Assembly: GCA_013002105.1 (NCBI GenBank)
Contig: JABDKS010000541.1
Location: 1 to 6,661, forward strand
Reading direction: 5' to 3'
DNA: 6,661 nt
Origin: Pirellulaceae bacterium
GTDB lineage: Bacteria; Planctomycetota; Planctomycetia; Pirellulales; Pirellulaceae
Below are positions 1 to 6,413 of the stretch, piece after piece (position 1 is the stretch's first letter; every line of letters starts with the position of its first letter). A program made the position numbers and the translations under genes. Below the pieces are notes generated by a model. The model did no database searches and had not been told where the DNA came from. It saw only the letters and a list, made by a program, of their open reading frames with translations.

Positions 1-305
1 TCAGAGTCCCACAACCTGTGGAAGTGAATTGGTACACCGAGGTGCCCCCGTGTAGATTGCGTCATAGTCGCATCCATTGGAAACATGCGTCAGATATGAC
101 AGGAGTCAAGCAGAACGTTTTGGTTTCTAGTTGGAATTGCGGAAACCTTGCGGATAAGTGCGACGATGACGCATTCGTTTTTGCGAAGTCTTCACCCTAT
201 TTTGTTCAGCGATGCAGCCGTTTTGCTCTGACGTTGGCTCGATTTTAAGCGAGTTTGGAATCGAAGTTTGATCAGATTCGATTCATCAAGATGCATCGCT
301 CAATG
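1..305. other. Left-edge region with no supportable gene
   Basis: The only open frame of any length here, a plus-strand frame at 18-248, has no ribosome binding site, no recognisable domain and a composition rich in Cys, Arg and Ser, so I do not call it. The minus strand is broken by stops. The one structural element is a perfect 8-bp inverted repeat at 258-265 and 277-284, listed separately. The region may be the spacer between a gene left of the window and the repeat array that starts near 306. Confidence 0.5.
258..284. repeat. Short inverted repeat (8-bp arms, 11-nt loop)
   Basis: The arms GAATCGAA (258-265) and TTCGATTC (277-284) are perfectly complementary and separated by 11 nt. No T-run follows on either strand, so it does not look like an intrinsic terminator. 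It could be a protein-binding site or a chance palindrome. Confidence 0.4.
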
Positions 306-358
306 GACGATAGCTCGGGGTCGTCGCAATCCTACACGCAAGAACCGCGGCTATCGCC
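306..358. repeat. Degenerate repeat hairpin 1
   Basis: This is the first and most decayed hairpin of the array. The core arms CGATAGC (308-314) and GCTATCG (350-356) are still perfectly complementary, but the inner part of the stem (315-321 against 343-349) has several mismatches. The core sits in the same place relative to the AACCGCGG motif as in the two better copies, so it is an eroded relative and not a chance match. Confidence 0.55.
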
Positions 359-500
359 GTGCGGCTAATTGATTTTGCGGCGCGCTGAGTTTTGTGCGCT
401 GCGGCGTCATTTAGTACGGGCATGATCGTGGAGGACGTCGCTCCGGCAACTTCAATGCGCACCCAGCGAGTTGGACACTGTTCGTTTCCGCCAGCCGATG

Positions 501-552
501 GGCGATAGCCCCGGTTGTGTCCCTGTCCGTCACGCAGGAACCGCGGCTATCG
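501..552. repeat. Repeat hairpin 2
   Basis: The arm at 501-516 (GGCGATAGCCCCGGTT) pairs with the arm starting at 539 (AACCGCGGCTATCG). There is one internal C-C mismatch and a 22-nt loop. The outermost two pairs present in hairpin 3 are lost because the 50-bp deletion in this unit starts right after the ATCG. No T-run follows on either strand, so it is not a standard Rho-independent terminator. Confidence 0.7.
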
Positions 553-646
553 TCATTTAGTACGGGCATGATCGTGAAGGACGTCGCTCCGGCGACTTCA
601 ATGCGCACCCAGCGATTTGGACACTGTTCGTTTCCACCAGCCGATG

Positions 647-700
647 GGCGATAGCCCCGGTTGTGTGTCAATCCGTCACGCAGGAACCGCGGCTATCGCC
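647..700. repeat. Repeat hairpin 3 (best conserved copy)
   Basis: Arms 647-662 and 685-700 form a 16-bp stem with a single mismatch and a 22-nt loop that contains TCCGTCACGCAGG. This is the reference copy for the family in this window. The loop begins differently from hairpin 2 (four of the first five bases differ), while the stem is unchanged. That pattern suggests the stem is the constrained part. Confidence 0.75.
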
Positions 701-747
701 GTGCGGCTGATTGATTTTGCGGCGCGCTGAGTTTTGTGCGCTGCGGC

Positions 748-1072
748 AATTTCCGATCGTTATTGTGGACGTCGCGCCGCCGTCGGCGTAGTCCAGGACC
801 GGTCCTGGCAACATTCCGCCACGCGGATGCGCCATCGCTTTCGACAATCCTGCAAAAATGTCGCGACCGACGAGCGAAAGTGACAAACAACGTGCCTGCG
901 GGGCGGTGCAATCCGTCTTTGAGTGAAACGGGTCCGGCTGGATCGAAGTACACGAACTGGCCAAAACTGTCGACAATGTTAACGCACAACTAAAAGTAAG
1001 ACACTGCGTTTTGAATACTTCGTACCCTGGGCGGTTCGCGCGAAGAGGAATTCTATAAGCTATGCTCTCACT
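748..1072. other. Non-coding stretch with degenerate repeat continuation
   Basis: The first ~40 bases resemble the start of the repeat's second half. The shared core is GTGGACGTCGC..CCG, and the minus-strand reading GGATSTITI is comparable to GATSFTIMP in the array, so this is probably an eroded further unit. Two overlapping minus-strand frames and one plus-strand frame cross the stretch. None has a plausible start site, domain or consistent codon use, and two of them run into the repeat array, so I treat them as spurious. A 16-bp palindrome at 793-808 is listed separately. Confidence 0.5.
793..808. repeat. Perfect 16-bp palindrome
   Basis: CCAGGACCGGTCCTGG is identical to its own reverse complement, with no spacer. 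A loopless perfect palindrome of this length is a good shape for a dimeric protein-binding site, but no promoter or target gene is evident beside it. The nearest supported gene ends about 320 bp to the right and reads towards it. Confidence 0.6.
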
Positions 1073-1074
1073 CA

Positions 1075-1098
1075 AGATAAAAGGCAAGGATCTTTGCC
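1075..1098 (-). terminator. Weak intrinsic terminator after the small secreted-protein gene
   Basis: On the minus strand a GGCAA...TTGCC hairpin (1098-1083) is followed at once by TTTTATCTT. The stem has five clean pairs, then an A-C mismatch, and a small GATC-centred loop. It starts about 28 nt after the stop of the 1126-1689 gene, the expected place for a terminator. The stem is short, so termination may be inefficient. Confidence 0.45.
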
Positions 1099-1125
1099 GC
1101 GATGGTTCACCTTGTAGGGCGATCA

Positions 1126-1689
1126 TCACGGTTCTTTTGATTCGACTACTTTGAGCGAGTGACGGATGGCTCCGAGTAGTTTTTTGGATGCGTTGATCGT
1201 GAATCGATAAGTGTCGGTTTTGTCTTTCGTCTTGTTTTCCACTTGGATGAATCGCTGGCCGTTGTCGGTGGCAAATGTCAACGCCCAGTCGGCGTCCTGC
1301 ATCGCCGTTTTGATTGGAATTCGCTTCTGCTTTGGCTCCGCCTGGATACCGGACTGGACGGCCTTGATGAAAGCGACCGTCTGGTCTTGGTTCATCATCA
1401 ACATACCGCCCGCTTGTGGTGTGGTTTCACCCGCTTTCAGCGGAACCATCAATGAGAGTTGGACGGAGGGATCAAACCCCTCCCAATGGATCGCGTTGAC
1501 ATGGGTATATCCGGTACGAGGTAGCCCCGTATGAACGAACGGTGATGGATCGCCCAACCAGGTCGCATCGCCAACCACGACCGAATGAATGCTCGGGTCA
1601 AACGTGTCGTCACTGGGATCCCAATCAGCAGCAATCACGGACCCAGCAAGCAAACAACCTAACAGCAAACAACCAGTCACTCGTCTCAC
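1126..1689 (-). CDS. Small secreted protein of unknown function
   Basis: The product is 187 residues from the GTG start at 1689. An upstream TTG at 1710 would give 194, but it has no ribosome binding site, while the GTG has GAGGA seven bases upstream. From the GTG the protein opens MRRVTGCLLLGCLLAGSVIA, a classic signal peptide with cleavage likely at VIA|ADW. Two Cys lie in the hydrophobic core and LLGC weakly resembles a lipobox, but the hydrophobic run continues past it, so type I cleavage is preferred. The mature part has an Asp/Pro-rich start (DWDPSDDTFDPS), a middle with HWEGFDPSVQLSLMVPL, and a mixed basic C-terminal third containing ALTFATDNGQRFIQVENK and ending near LKVVESKEP. I recognise no family and see no catalytic motif. 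The gene stands alone: a weak terminator follows it, and members of one repeat family lie on both sides. Confidence 0.8.
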   Translation of the reverse strand: MRRVTGCLLLGCLLAGSVIAADWDPSDDTFDPSIHSVVVGDATWLGDPSPFVHTGLPRTGYTHVNAIHWEGFDPSVQLSLMVPLKAGETTPQAGGMLMMNQDQTVAFIKAVQSGIQAEPKQKRIPIKTAMQDADWALTFATDNGQRFIQVENKTKDKTDTYRFTINASKKLLGAIRHSLKVVESKEP

Positions 1690-1696
1690 AGAACGG

Positions 1697-1701
1697 TCCT
1701 C
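1697..1701 (-). promoter_or_regulatory. Ribosome binding site GAGGA that decides the GTG start
   Basis: On the minus strand GAGGA is separated by seven bases (CCGTTCT) from the GTG at 1689-1687. The upstream in-frame TTG at 1710-1708 is preceded by an A/T-rich stretch with no purine box. The site moves the start inward and puts the two Arg directly before the hydrophobic core of the signal peptide. Confidence 0.7.
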
Positions 1702-1757
1702 ATTTGGCAAGTTTGAAAATAAAGAATCAAGCGACTATCCCTAATAGGACAATCCCA

Positions 1758-1830
1758 CTTTCCGCTAGCCATTGGGCGATCGCACCGGTTGTCTTCGAAA
1801 GGAACCGCGACTATCGCCGTTCGGCTATCG
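1758..1830. repeat. Solitary diverged copy of the hairpin repeat
   Basis: The stretch TTTCCGCTAGCCATTGGGCG and the following CACCGGTTGT, GGAACCGCGACTATCGCCGT and CGGCT align in order with the junction region of the 306-747 array (for example 485-553 and 631-707), in the same orientation. Arms 1775-1790 and 1803-1818 keep six outer and five inner pairs around a mismatched middle. The loop is 12 nt, against 22 in the array. It sits about 70 bp upstream of the small secreted-protein gene. Confidence 0.65.
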
Positions 1831-2203
1831 GGACAGGAACACACAGCGTTTTGATTCCAAAATTAGCGCGGTCCAACCAGCCACCATCGCTGTACCAAAG
1901 TGGTCGTCACGAGTGTGCGTCAACTCGGCAGGCTACTCAACAATAGACAGCATCCTGCCTGGAACCAACAAACTTCTGGAAGATAAATGGCCCTTTTTTT
2001 TCTTTGTCAACGATCGATTTCGGACGCGTTGGCAGTCGACCAAATCGGCGAGATCGAAAGGGACCCAATCGCGAATCGAGGATAGCAATCCACGGCTGAT
2101 CTTCCCGCAATCGTCAGAAAGAGATTGCTCCGATCACGGTGGCGAGACTCCAACTCGACCCTACGATCAAATCAAATCGATCAAAGCCAAGGAGAAGCAC
2201 TTG
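1831..2203. other. Gene-free stretch upstream of the repressor remnant
   Basis: No convincing gene lies here. A plus-strand frame from 1772 runs through in phase with the BlaI-like remnant, but its upstream part looks like untranslated sequence read through. A run of eight T at 1994-2001 has no strong hairpin in front of it. A 6-bp inverted repeat GGCAGG/CCTGCC (1927-1932, 1954-1959) has a 21-nt loop. The stretch may contain the former promoter and operator of the repressor, but I see no clear -35/-10 pair or TACA/TGTA-type operator. Confidence 0.4.
2189..2194 (+). promoter_or_regulatory. Ribosome binding site AAGGAG of the repressor remnant
   Basis: AAGGAG lies nine bases before the ATG at 2204. 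It marks that ATG as the original start, separating the recognisable repressor N-terminus from the open reading frame upstream, and suggests the 5' end of the gene was kept intact. Confidence 0.6.
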
Positions 2204-2305
2204 ATGGCTCGTCCCATGGCGAAGGAGTTAACAGAACGCGAACTTGAATTGATGCACATGTCCTGGGGAGATGGCGAATTCCAATCGCATGTCTTGGCGC
2301 AGTAA
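2204..2305 (+). pseudogene. Truncated BlaI/MecI/CopY-family repressor (N-terminal remnant)
   Basis: The 33-residue product starts MARPMAKELTERELELMHMS and continues WGDGEF, then ends in QSHVLAQ and a stop. The LTERELE.MH..W..GE pattern is what I know as the first helix of the winged-helix domain of BlaI/CopY repressors in planctomycetes. Intact members are usually about 120-140 residues and repress a neighbouring M56-type membrane peptidase gene. Here the reading frame stops before the recognition helix, so it could not bind DNA as a repressor. Neither other plus-strand frame downstream restores the family sequence, so it is a truncation and not a single frameshift. No M56 peptidase gene is present. 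Family assignment is from memory of the motif; a genuine short peptide is possible but less likely. Confidence 0.6.
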
Positions 2306-2411
2306 GTACGCCGAAAATCAATCCGCAACTTAACATTGCACCATCTGGATGATTCGCATCGTCAAATGGTCGGCCGAAGTAAGTGCTGCTTGCTGGTGGG
2401 CCGTGCTACGT

Positions 2412-4385
2412 TTATTCGAGGTCGTTTTTTATCTCATTTATTAGACGGCTCACTTCCCGTTCCAACCTCGTCATGGTTGCACTGAATCGCCGGTAGTCAG
2501 CGCCAGGTCGTGGCGAAACTTTCTCGACTGCATTAATTCGCTGTGACAGCGCGTTGAAGTTACGACGACTCGAATCCGAGACGTAGGGACTGCTGCTGAT
2601 CGCAGCTAAATGCTGATCCAGGTCCTGTTGTAACATCGCGACAATGTTCTGCGCGTCCTCGGTTTGCAATGCTGATCGCAGCACACGCGCCGGTTCGGCC
2701 GGGATCAACTCGAACAGACCATCGGCCAAACCTGTCGTCCTGACACGAGCGGCTTGCTGCCGCATTTCGTCGGGGACGTTCACATTCGCCTCCAGTAATC
2801 GTATCCCGGCAAGTGCGGCAAGCCGCTTGAACACCACACGGTTTTCGTGCAACTGAGCAGTTCGTCCCGCCTCCTTTGTGGACATAGTGCGCACTTTGTC
2901 CAGCGCCTTTGCTAAATCTTGTGCGGGGATTCCAAATGCGATGCCCTCCTGAGCCAGTTGCCTTGATTTTTCCTTGAACGAATCATCAAGACGAGCGAGG
3001 CCTTGGTGAATCAATTTTTCTCCCTCGTCGGTTGCCTTCATGGCGATCACGCCAACGACTTGGTTCAATCCATTCAATATCGGACCGCCACTGGAGCCCG
3101 AGTCAATGGATGCATCGATTTGCAAAAAATCGTAGCCATCGACACGGACCATGGACCGCGTGGTTCCCTTGACCACGGCGTTTCTCAGTGTCACTCCGCC
3201 ACCGATCGCCGGGTTACCCCGCAACTGAACCGACTCGCCCTTGGGCACATATCCGTCGTACGCAACCGCCAAGGGCGCTCGCTTGCTTTCTACAGAGAGA
3301 ATTGCAAGGTCTCGACCGACATCCTCGAACAGGACACCATGGACTTTGACAAAATCACTTACCTCAGGGAAGAACACCTTCAGGTCGCCTGCGGGTGCAT
3401 TTTCGATGACATGATGGTTGGTCACCAATAAATTGGGGGCCGCTAGAAACCCACTTCCATGCCCGAGTGGATGTTCGATCAGGGCGACCGAATCTGCCGG
3501 CGATGGATTGCCGCGAGGTCTGTGTCGCTGGAATTCAGACTCGCGAATCGGTCGGTATTGCAACTGTGAGATCCGAAAAGTGCCCGACAGCGACTCGAAA
3601 AAAAGTCGGTTGCTGGGGACTCTAAAATTGGGATGTAATGTCAGCCGGGACGGATCACCGGTCCACTCGACGATCGTTTTGCCGTCACAGGTGACGCGAA
3701 CATGACTGTCGTGAACCGTGCACACAATTTCGAAATCACGCGCCGTCGGCAAAACAGGCTTGCGATAAAACGTCGCATTTGAGGGTTCGGTTTTCTCATC
3801 GATCCAGGCTAATCCCGATCGTTTCGGCCTGCCATAATCAAAGATGACTAGCACTTGATACCCGTTGCCAATTGCAAGACCAATATTCAGCGATCCCTTA
3901 TCCATCTGTCGCTGGCCAACCAGCTTGAGTTGATACGGAGGCGAAACTTCATGCGGGATAACGACTCTTGCTCGCGATGAACGTGACGACACGAGGTTGT
4001 TTGCGTCACGCGTCCACTTTCCCGTTTGCGTGTCTTTGACGGGGTCGATCATCGACAGTACGTCGATTTGTTCTCCCAAGACGTCCGGCACGATACCTGG
4101 CATGAAAGTCTCAGACTTTTCCCGTTCGAGTAGCCAGGATTGAACAAAATCGCGGTCCTGCTTGCTTAGCTTGAGGATGGCAATTGTGACGACGTTAAGA
4201 TCCGCTTTCTGCAACCTGACGGCGGTATCATTCGCCTCAACCAATTCAGCTTGTACTTCGTATCTGCCATCGGCGGTCGTCCATGTACGAAGCTCCGCTG
4301 CGAAACCGGGCCGTTGCGCAAGCGTCGCCAACGTCAGGAACGTCAACGTCAGGATACGGAGAGCGGGGAGTGGGGAAATCTTCAT
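2412..4385 (-). CDS. Secreted SHD1-domain trypsin-like serine protease
   Basis: The product has 657 residues. A signal peptide (1-30, cleavage near GFAA|ELRTW) leads into an SHD1-type domain at about 31-87 (ELRTWTTADGRYEVQAELVE, then LSKQDRDFVQSWL), a module common at the N-terminus of secreted planctomycete proteins. Residues about 150-278 look like a beta-sandwich of the LamG/DUF1080 kind (GKTIVEW, NRLFFESLSGTFRI). A trypsin-like domain covers about 296-495, with the full catalytic triad visible: H325 in VTNHHV, D359 in GRDLAIL and S432 in DSGSSGGP. The HtrA-like closing strand IAFGIP (482-487) comes after a charged insert of about 30 residues (450-481). No PDZ domain follows; the last 160 residues are charged and largely helical. 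It probably cleaves proteins outside the cytoplasm, substrate unknown. No strong ribosome binding site precedes the ATG at 4385, though the signal peptide fixes this start well. The leucine-rich-repeat gene lies 204 bp upstream on the same strand. Confidence 0.9.
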   Translation of the reverse strand: MKISPLPALRILTLTFLTLATLAQRPGFAAELRTWTTADGRYEVQAELVEANDTAVRLQKADLNVVTIAILKLSKQDRDFVQSWLLEREKSETFMPGIVPDVLGEQIDVLSMIDPVKDTQTGKWTRDANNLVSSRSSRARVVIPHEVSPPYQLKLVGQRQMDKGSLNIGLAIGNGYQVLVIFDYGRPKRSGLAWIDEKTEPSNATFYRKPVLPTARDFEIVCTVHDSHVRVTCDGKTIVEWTGDPSRLTLHPNFRVPSNRLFFESLSGTFRISQLQYRPIRESEFQRHRPRGNPSPADSVALIEHPLGHGSGFLAAPNLLVTNHHVIENAPAGDLKVFFPEVSDFVKVHGVLFEDVGRDLAILSVESKRAPLAVAYDGYVPKGESVQLRGNPAIGGGVTLRNAVVKGTTRSMVRVDGYDFLQIDASIDSGSSGGPILNGLNQVVGVIAMKATDEGEKLIHQGLARLDDSFKEKSRQLAQEGIAFGIPAQDLAKALDKVRTMSTKEAGRTAQLHENRVVFKRLAALAGIRLLEANVNVPDEMRQQAARVRTTGLADGLFELIPAEPARVLRSALQTEDAQNIVAMLQQDLDQHLAAISSSPYVSDSSRRNFNALSQRINAVEKVSPRPGADYRRFSATMTRLEREVSRLINEIKNDLE

Positions 4386-4589
4386 ACGTTGGCTCGAGGA
4401 TCTAAAATGAATCGTCGCGACGGTAGATTCAACATCTAACCTGATGATACCTTGTTACAGAAGTCAAACATGGCGGTTCGCGACGTAAATATTCACATCG
4501 ACAAAATCTTTACCACCAGTTCCAGTCGCGCCACACGGGCCCAGGCGGCGCTCCCGGACAACTTGCGCGATCTGCAACCGAGTCGACCG

Positions 4590-6149
4590 TCATCGGGCCG
4601 GCACCTTTTCCTCTGACGGTGCCCGCGATCTGGTCCACTGCCAACGGTGCCTGGGTTCGGCCGCAAACCCAGCGGCTTGCATGGCAGCAATTGTGTCCTG
4701 ACGCTTGAGCGCTGGAATGATCGTGATTTCGCTCAGCCGCGGGAGCTCACCAAGCCTGGCAACCTCGGGCCCTGGCGGTTGGCAATGGTACAAACCAAGT
4801 CGTTCCAAACCGGTCAGGTTCGCAATCGGTTCAAGCAATTGCTGATCGACGGTCAGTCCCTTCAGAGCGATACTCAGGTATTTCAACTGATGCTCGGATG
4901 AAAACTTTGGGGTGCCCAAGACCGAGGGATAGTCATCCGCATGGATCACCAATTCAGACGGACTGGGTGTCTGCTCGACAGCATCCCACAACGGCTGTAG
5001 CTGATCTCTGTAGTGAATGTCCAGCTTGAGCTGCGGCTGAGCTGCGATCATCCATCGAAAGATATTTGATCCAAGGCCCTTGCCGACATAGACGGATTCC
5101 AGATTCACCAACGGACGAAGTGCTTCGGTTGTGATATCCGATTCGTCATATCCAGTCAGCGTAACACCATGCAGACTCGACGTATCATAAATGTCCAAAG
5201 AGAGCTGCTCGAAACGCGAACTCCAGTTGAACATCATTCTGTGTGCCATCGGCGCGACACGCGGGGAGAGATCCGCGAGCGACAATCCGCAATCCTGAAA
5301 TTCGAGTGTCGATTTTCCTTCCTGCAGACGCTGCCAATCGAACCCACTGATTGCATCACTGTCCAGCGGGCAATCGTGAAATTCAATCCGCGAACAATGT
5401 TGACGGCCTAATGGTTCGAGACTCCTGCGGGTCAGACGACTTGTGTAAATGACGAACGATTTGTTCTTGGACAGATCGATCGAAAGCATGCGAAGCAAGT
5501 CATCGTCGTTGATGTTGCTGAGATATTGCTGGAAGATCGCCGTCGCTTTGGGTAACGATGCCACATACTGAATGTCTACAGCGTTCATTGGATTCTTGTG
5601 ACCAGCGCTGAACGTTAACTCCTCCAGACACGGCATTCCAGCGAGCTGCCGCAAATGACTGCCGCCAATCCCGGTCTTCGAGATATCCAGCCTCTTCAAC
5701 CGCCTTAGCTGCTTCAATTCCGGGATCGCACGCGTATCGATTGCTCGACATTGTGACAGCGACAATTCTGAAAGGTTCCAGTGCGCCTTGAGACGCGCGA
5801 CCGTAAGGTGGCTACCGCTGCGCAAGCTCAGTGTTTCGAGCCGGGTCAAATAGCGAAGTGGTCGCAATTGCTGGTCGTCAAGATTGAATCGCTTGATCTG
5901 GACCGACTTGACATTCGCAAAGAAATTTCCCGTTAGACGATGCCAATACAGCAGCGACGATGGATGATACTCAATCTTGGCGCCGACAGATTCCAACTGA
6001 CCAACGGCGTTGTCGATCCGCGATCGATGAACATAGACACCGCTCGCGATTCCGGCAAACGTCGTCAACACTAATAGCGAACGCAATGAGAATCGCCACC
6101 TACTGCGGTTGGACAAACGTCGTTGGTTCGAGTCAGCGGTGTGGATCAT
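4590..6149 (-). CDS. Membrane-anchored leucine-rich-repeat protein
   Basis: The product has 519 residues. It begins with a polar, Arg-rich stretch (1-22) followed by one hydrophobic helix at about 23-40 (LLVLTTFAGIASGVYV), which would act as an uncleaved anchor with the body outside the cytoplasm. The RFSLRSLLVL lead-in is very common in planctomycete proteins of unknown role. The body carries irregular leucine-rich repeats of the bacterial/RI-like kind. Clear examples are LTRLETLSLR (101-110), LSELSLSQC (126-134), LKRLDISKTGIGGSHLRQL (151-169), PCLEELTFS (173-181), QLKYLSIALKGL (421-432) and LTGLERLGLYHC (445-456). The middle (200-400) is diverged and only partly repeat-like. No enzyme motif is visible; such domains usually bind proteins. 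The start is supported by AGGA four bases upstream of the ATG at 6149. It is first of two minus-strand genes and divergent from the gene at 6414. Confidence 0.85.
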   Translation of the reverse strand: MIHTADSNQRRLSNRSRWRFSLRSLLVLTTFAGIASGVYVHRSRIDNAVGQLESVGAKIEYHPSSLLYWHRLTGNFFANVKSVQIKRFNLDDQQLRPLRYLTRLETLSLRSGSHLTVARLKAHWNLSELSLSQCRAIDTRAIPELKQLRRLKRLDISKTGIGGSHLRQLAGMPCLEELTFSAGHKNPMNAVDIQYVASLPKATAIFQQYLSNINDDDLLRMLSIDLSKNKSFVIYTSRLTRRSLEPLGRQHCSRIEFHDCPLDSDAISGFDWQRLQEGKSTLEFQDCGLSLADLSPRVAPMAHRMMFNWSSRFEQLSLDIYDTSSLHGVTLTGYDESDITTEALRPLVNLESVYVGKGLGSNIFRWMIAAQPQLKLDIHYRDQLQPLWDAVEQTPSPSELVIHADDYPSVLGTPKFSSEHQLKYLSIALKGLTVDQQLLEPIANLTGLERLGLYHCQPPGPEVARLGELPRLSEITIIPALKRQDTIAAMQAAGFAAEPRHRWQWTRSRAPSEEKVPAR

Positions 6150-6413
6150 AGCATCCTGTACTTCGCTTCGCTGGTCGGCCCACGACCGGAACGCCGCGAT
6201 TGTTCTGCCAGCACGACGTCCACTGGAGCAGCGTCGATCTGAGTCGTGTCATCAACACGAAAAAGTCGATATCACCTGGACGAGAAGGGATTCGGGACGC
6301 ATGGCAGAGACACGACGGCATAGAATCTTAGCAAATCCGGCGGAACCTAGGTTCAGTTGCTGGTTTCAATCACGGGTCGTGTTGTCGTTGGATACTGTTT
6401 GGCGGAGTTGAAT
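6150..6413. promoter_or_regulatory. Divergent intergenic region between the LRR gene and a secreted-protein gene
   Basis: The 264 bp separate two genes read outward in opposite directions, so both promoters should lie here. A TAGAAT hexamer near 6322-6327 could serve as a -10 element for the plus-strand gene, but I find no matching -35 box at the right distance and no clear operator. The plus-strand frame that crosses the region starts inside the LRR gene in antisense and is not convincing. Confidence 0.4.

Larger units (their letters stand above)
306..747. repeat. Array of imperfect ~196-bp hairpin-forming repeat units
   Basis: The array reads as follows: a degenerate unit tail (306-334), a full 196-bp unit (335-530), a shortened 146-bp unit (531-676), and the head of a third unit (677-747). 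By my count the 146-bp stretches 405-550 and 551-696 match at about 138 positions, and the 71-bp stretches 335-405 and 677-747 match at 69. The shortened unit lacks 50 bp, apparently lost between CG dinucleotides just after the GGCTATCG motif. At each unit junction GGCGATAGCCCCGGTT and AACCGCGGCTATCGCC can pair. The short minus-strand frames crossing the array encode repetitive low-complexity peptides and are probably not genes. The family is unnamed to me. An intergenic dispersed palindromic element of the REP or MITE kind is the likeliest class, but no transposase is nearby. Confidence 0.85.

Noticed and set aside
411..671. An 86-codon minus-strand frame inside the repeat array.
   Set aside because: It is composed entirely of the repeat units, so its open frame follows from the repeat and not from a gene.
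306..747. Possible CRISPR array.
   Set aside because: Units of ~196 or 146 bp are near identical over their full length, with no short repeats separated by unique spacers and no cas genes.
693..989. Overlapping 98-codon minus-strand and 85-codon plus-strand frames.
   Set aside because: Their Arg-rich, low-complexity sequences (a run of five Arg in the minus frame) come from GC-rich repeat-derived DNA; there is no start signal and no recognisable family.
668..1129. A 153-codon minus-strand frame whose GTG start overlaps the stop of the small secreted-protein gene.
   Set aside because: It runs through the terminator-like hairpin, has no domain or ribosome binding site, and its C-terminal third is encoded by the repeat array. 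The 4-bp GTGA overlap is likely chance.
1927..1959. Inverted repeat GGCAGG/CCTGCC as a terminator or operator.
   Set aside because: Six-base arms with a 21-nt loop are expected by chance, and the T-run at 1994-2001 is too far away to form an intrinsic terminator with it.
2349..2444. A 31-codon plus-strand frame starting MIRIVKWSAEV with a hydrophobic end.
   Set aside because: Its last third is antisense to the protease C-terminus, there is no ribosome binding site, and no family is recognisable. It also does not continue the BlaI remnant.
4445..4475. A TTGACT hexamer on the minus strand as the -35 box of the protease promoter.
   Set aside because: No -10-like hexamer lies at 16-18 bases; the nearest candidates are at about 12 and 22 bases.
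4528..4551. GCGCC/GGCGC hairpin downstream of the LRR gene as a terminator.
   Set aside because: The stem is five bases with a 14-nt loop, and no T-run follows it directly on the minus strand.
6109..6411. A 100-codon plus-strand frame before the right-edge gene.
   Set aside because: It starts in antisense within the LRR coding region, shows no domain and has no ribosome binding site.
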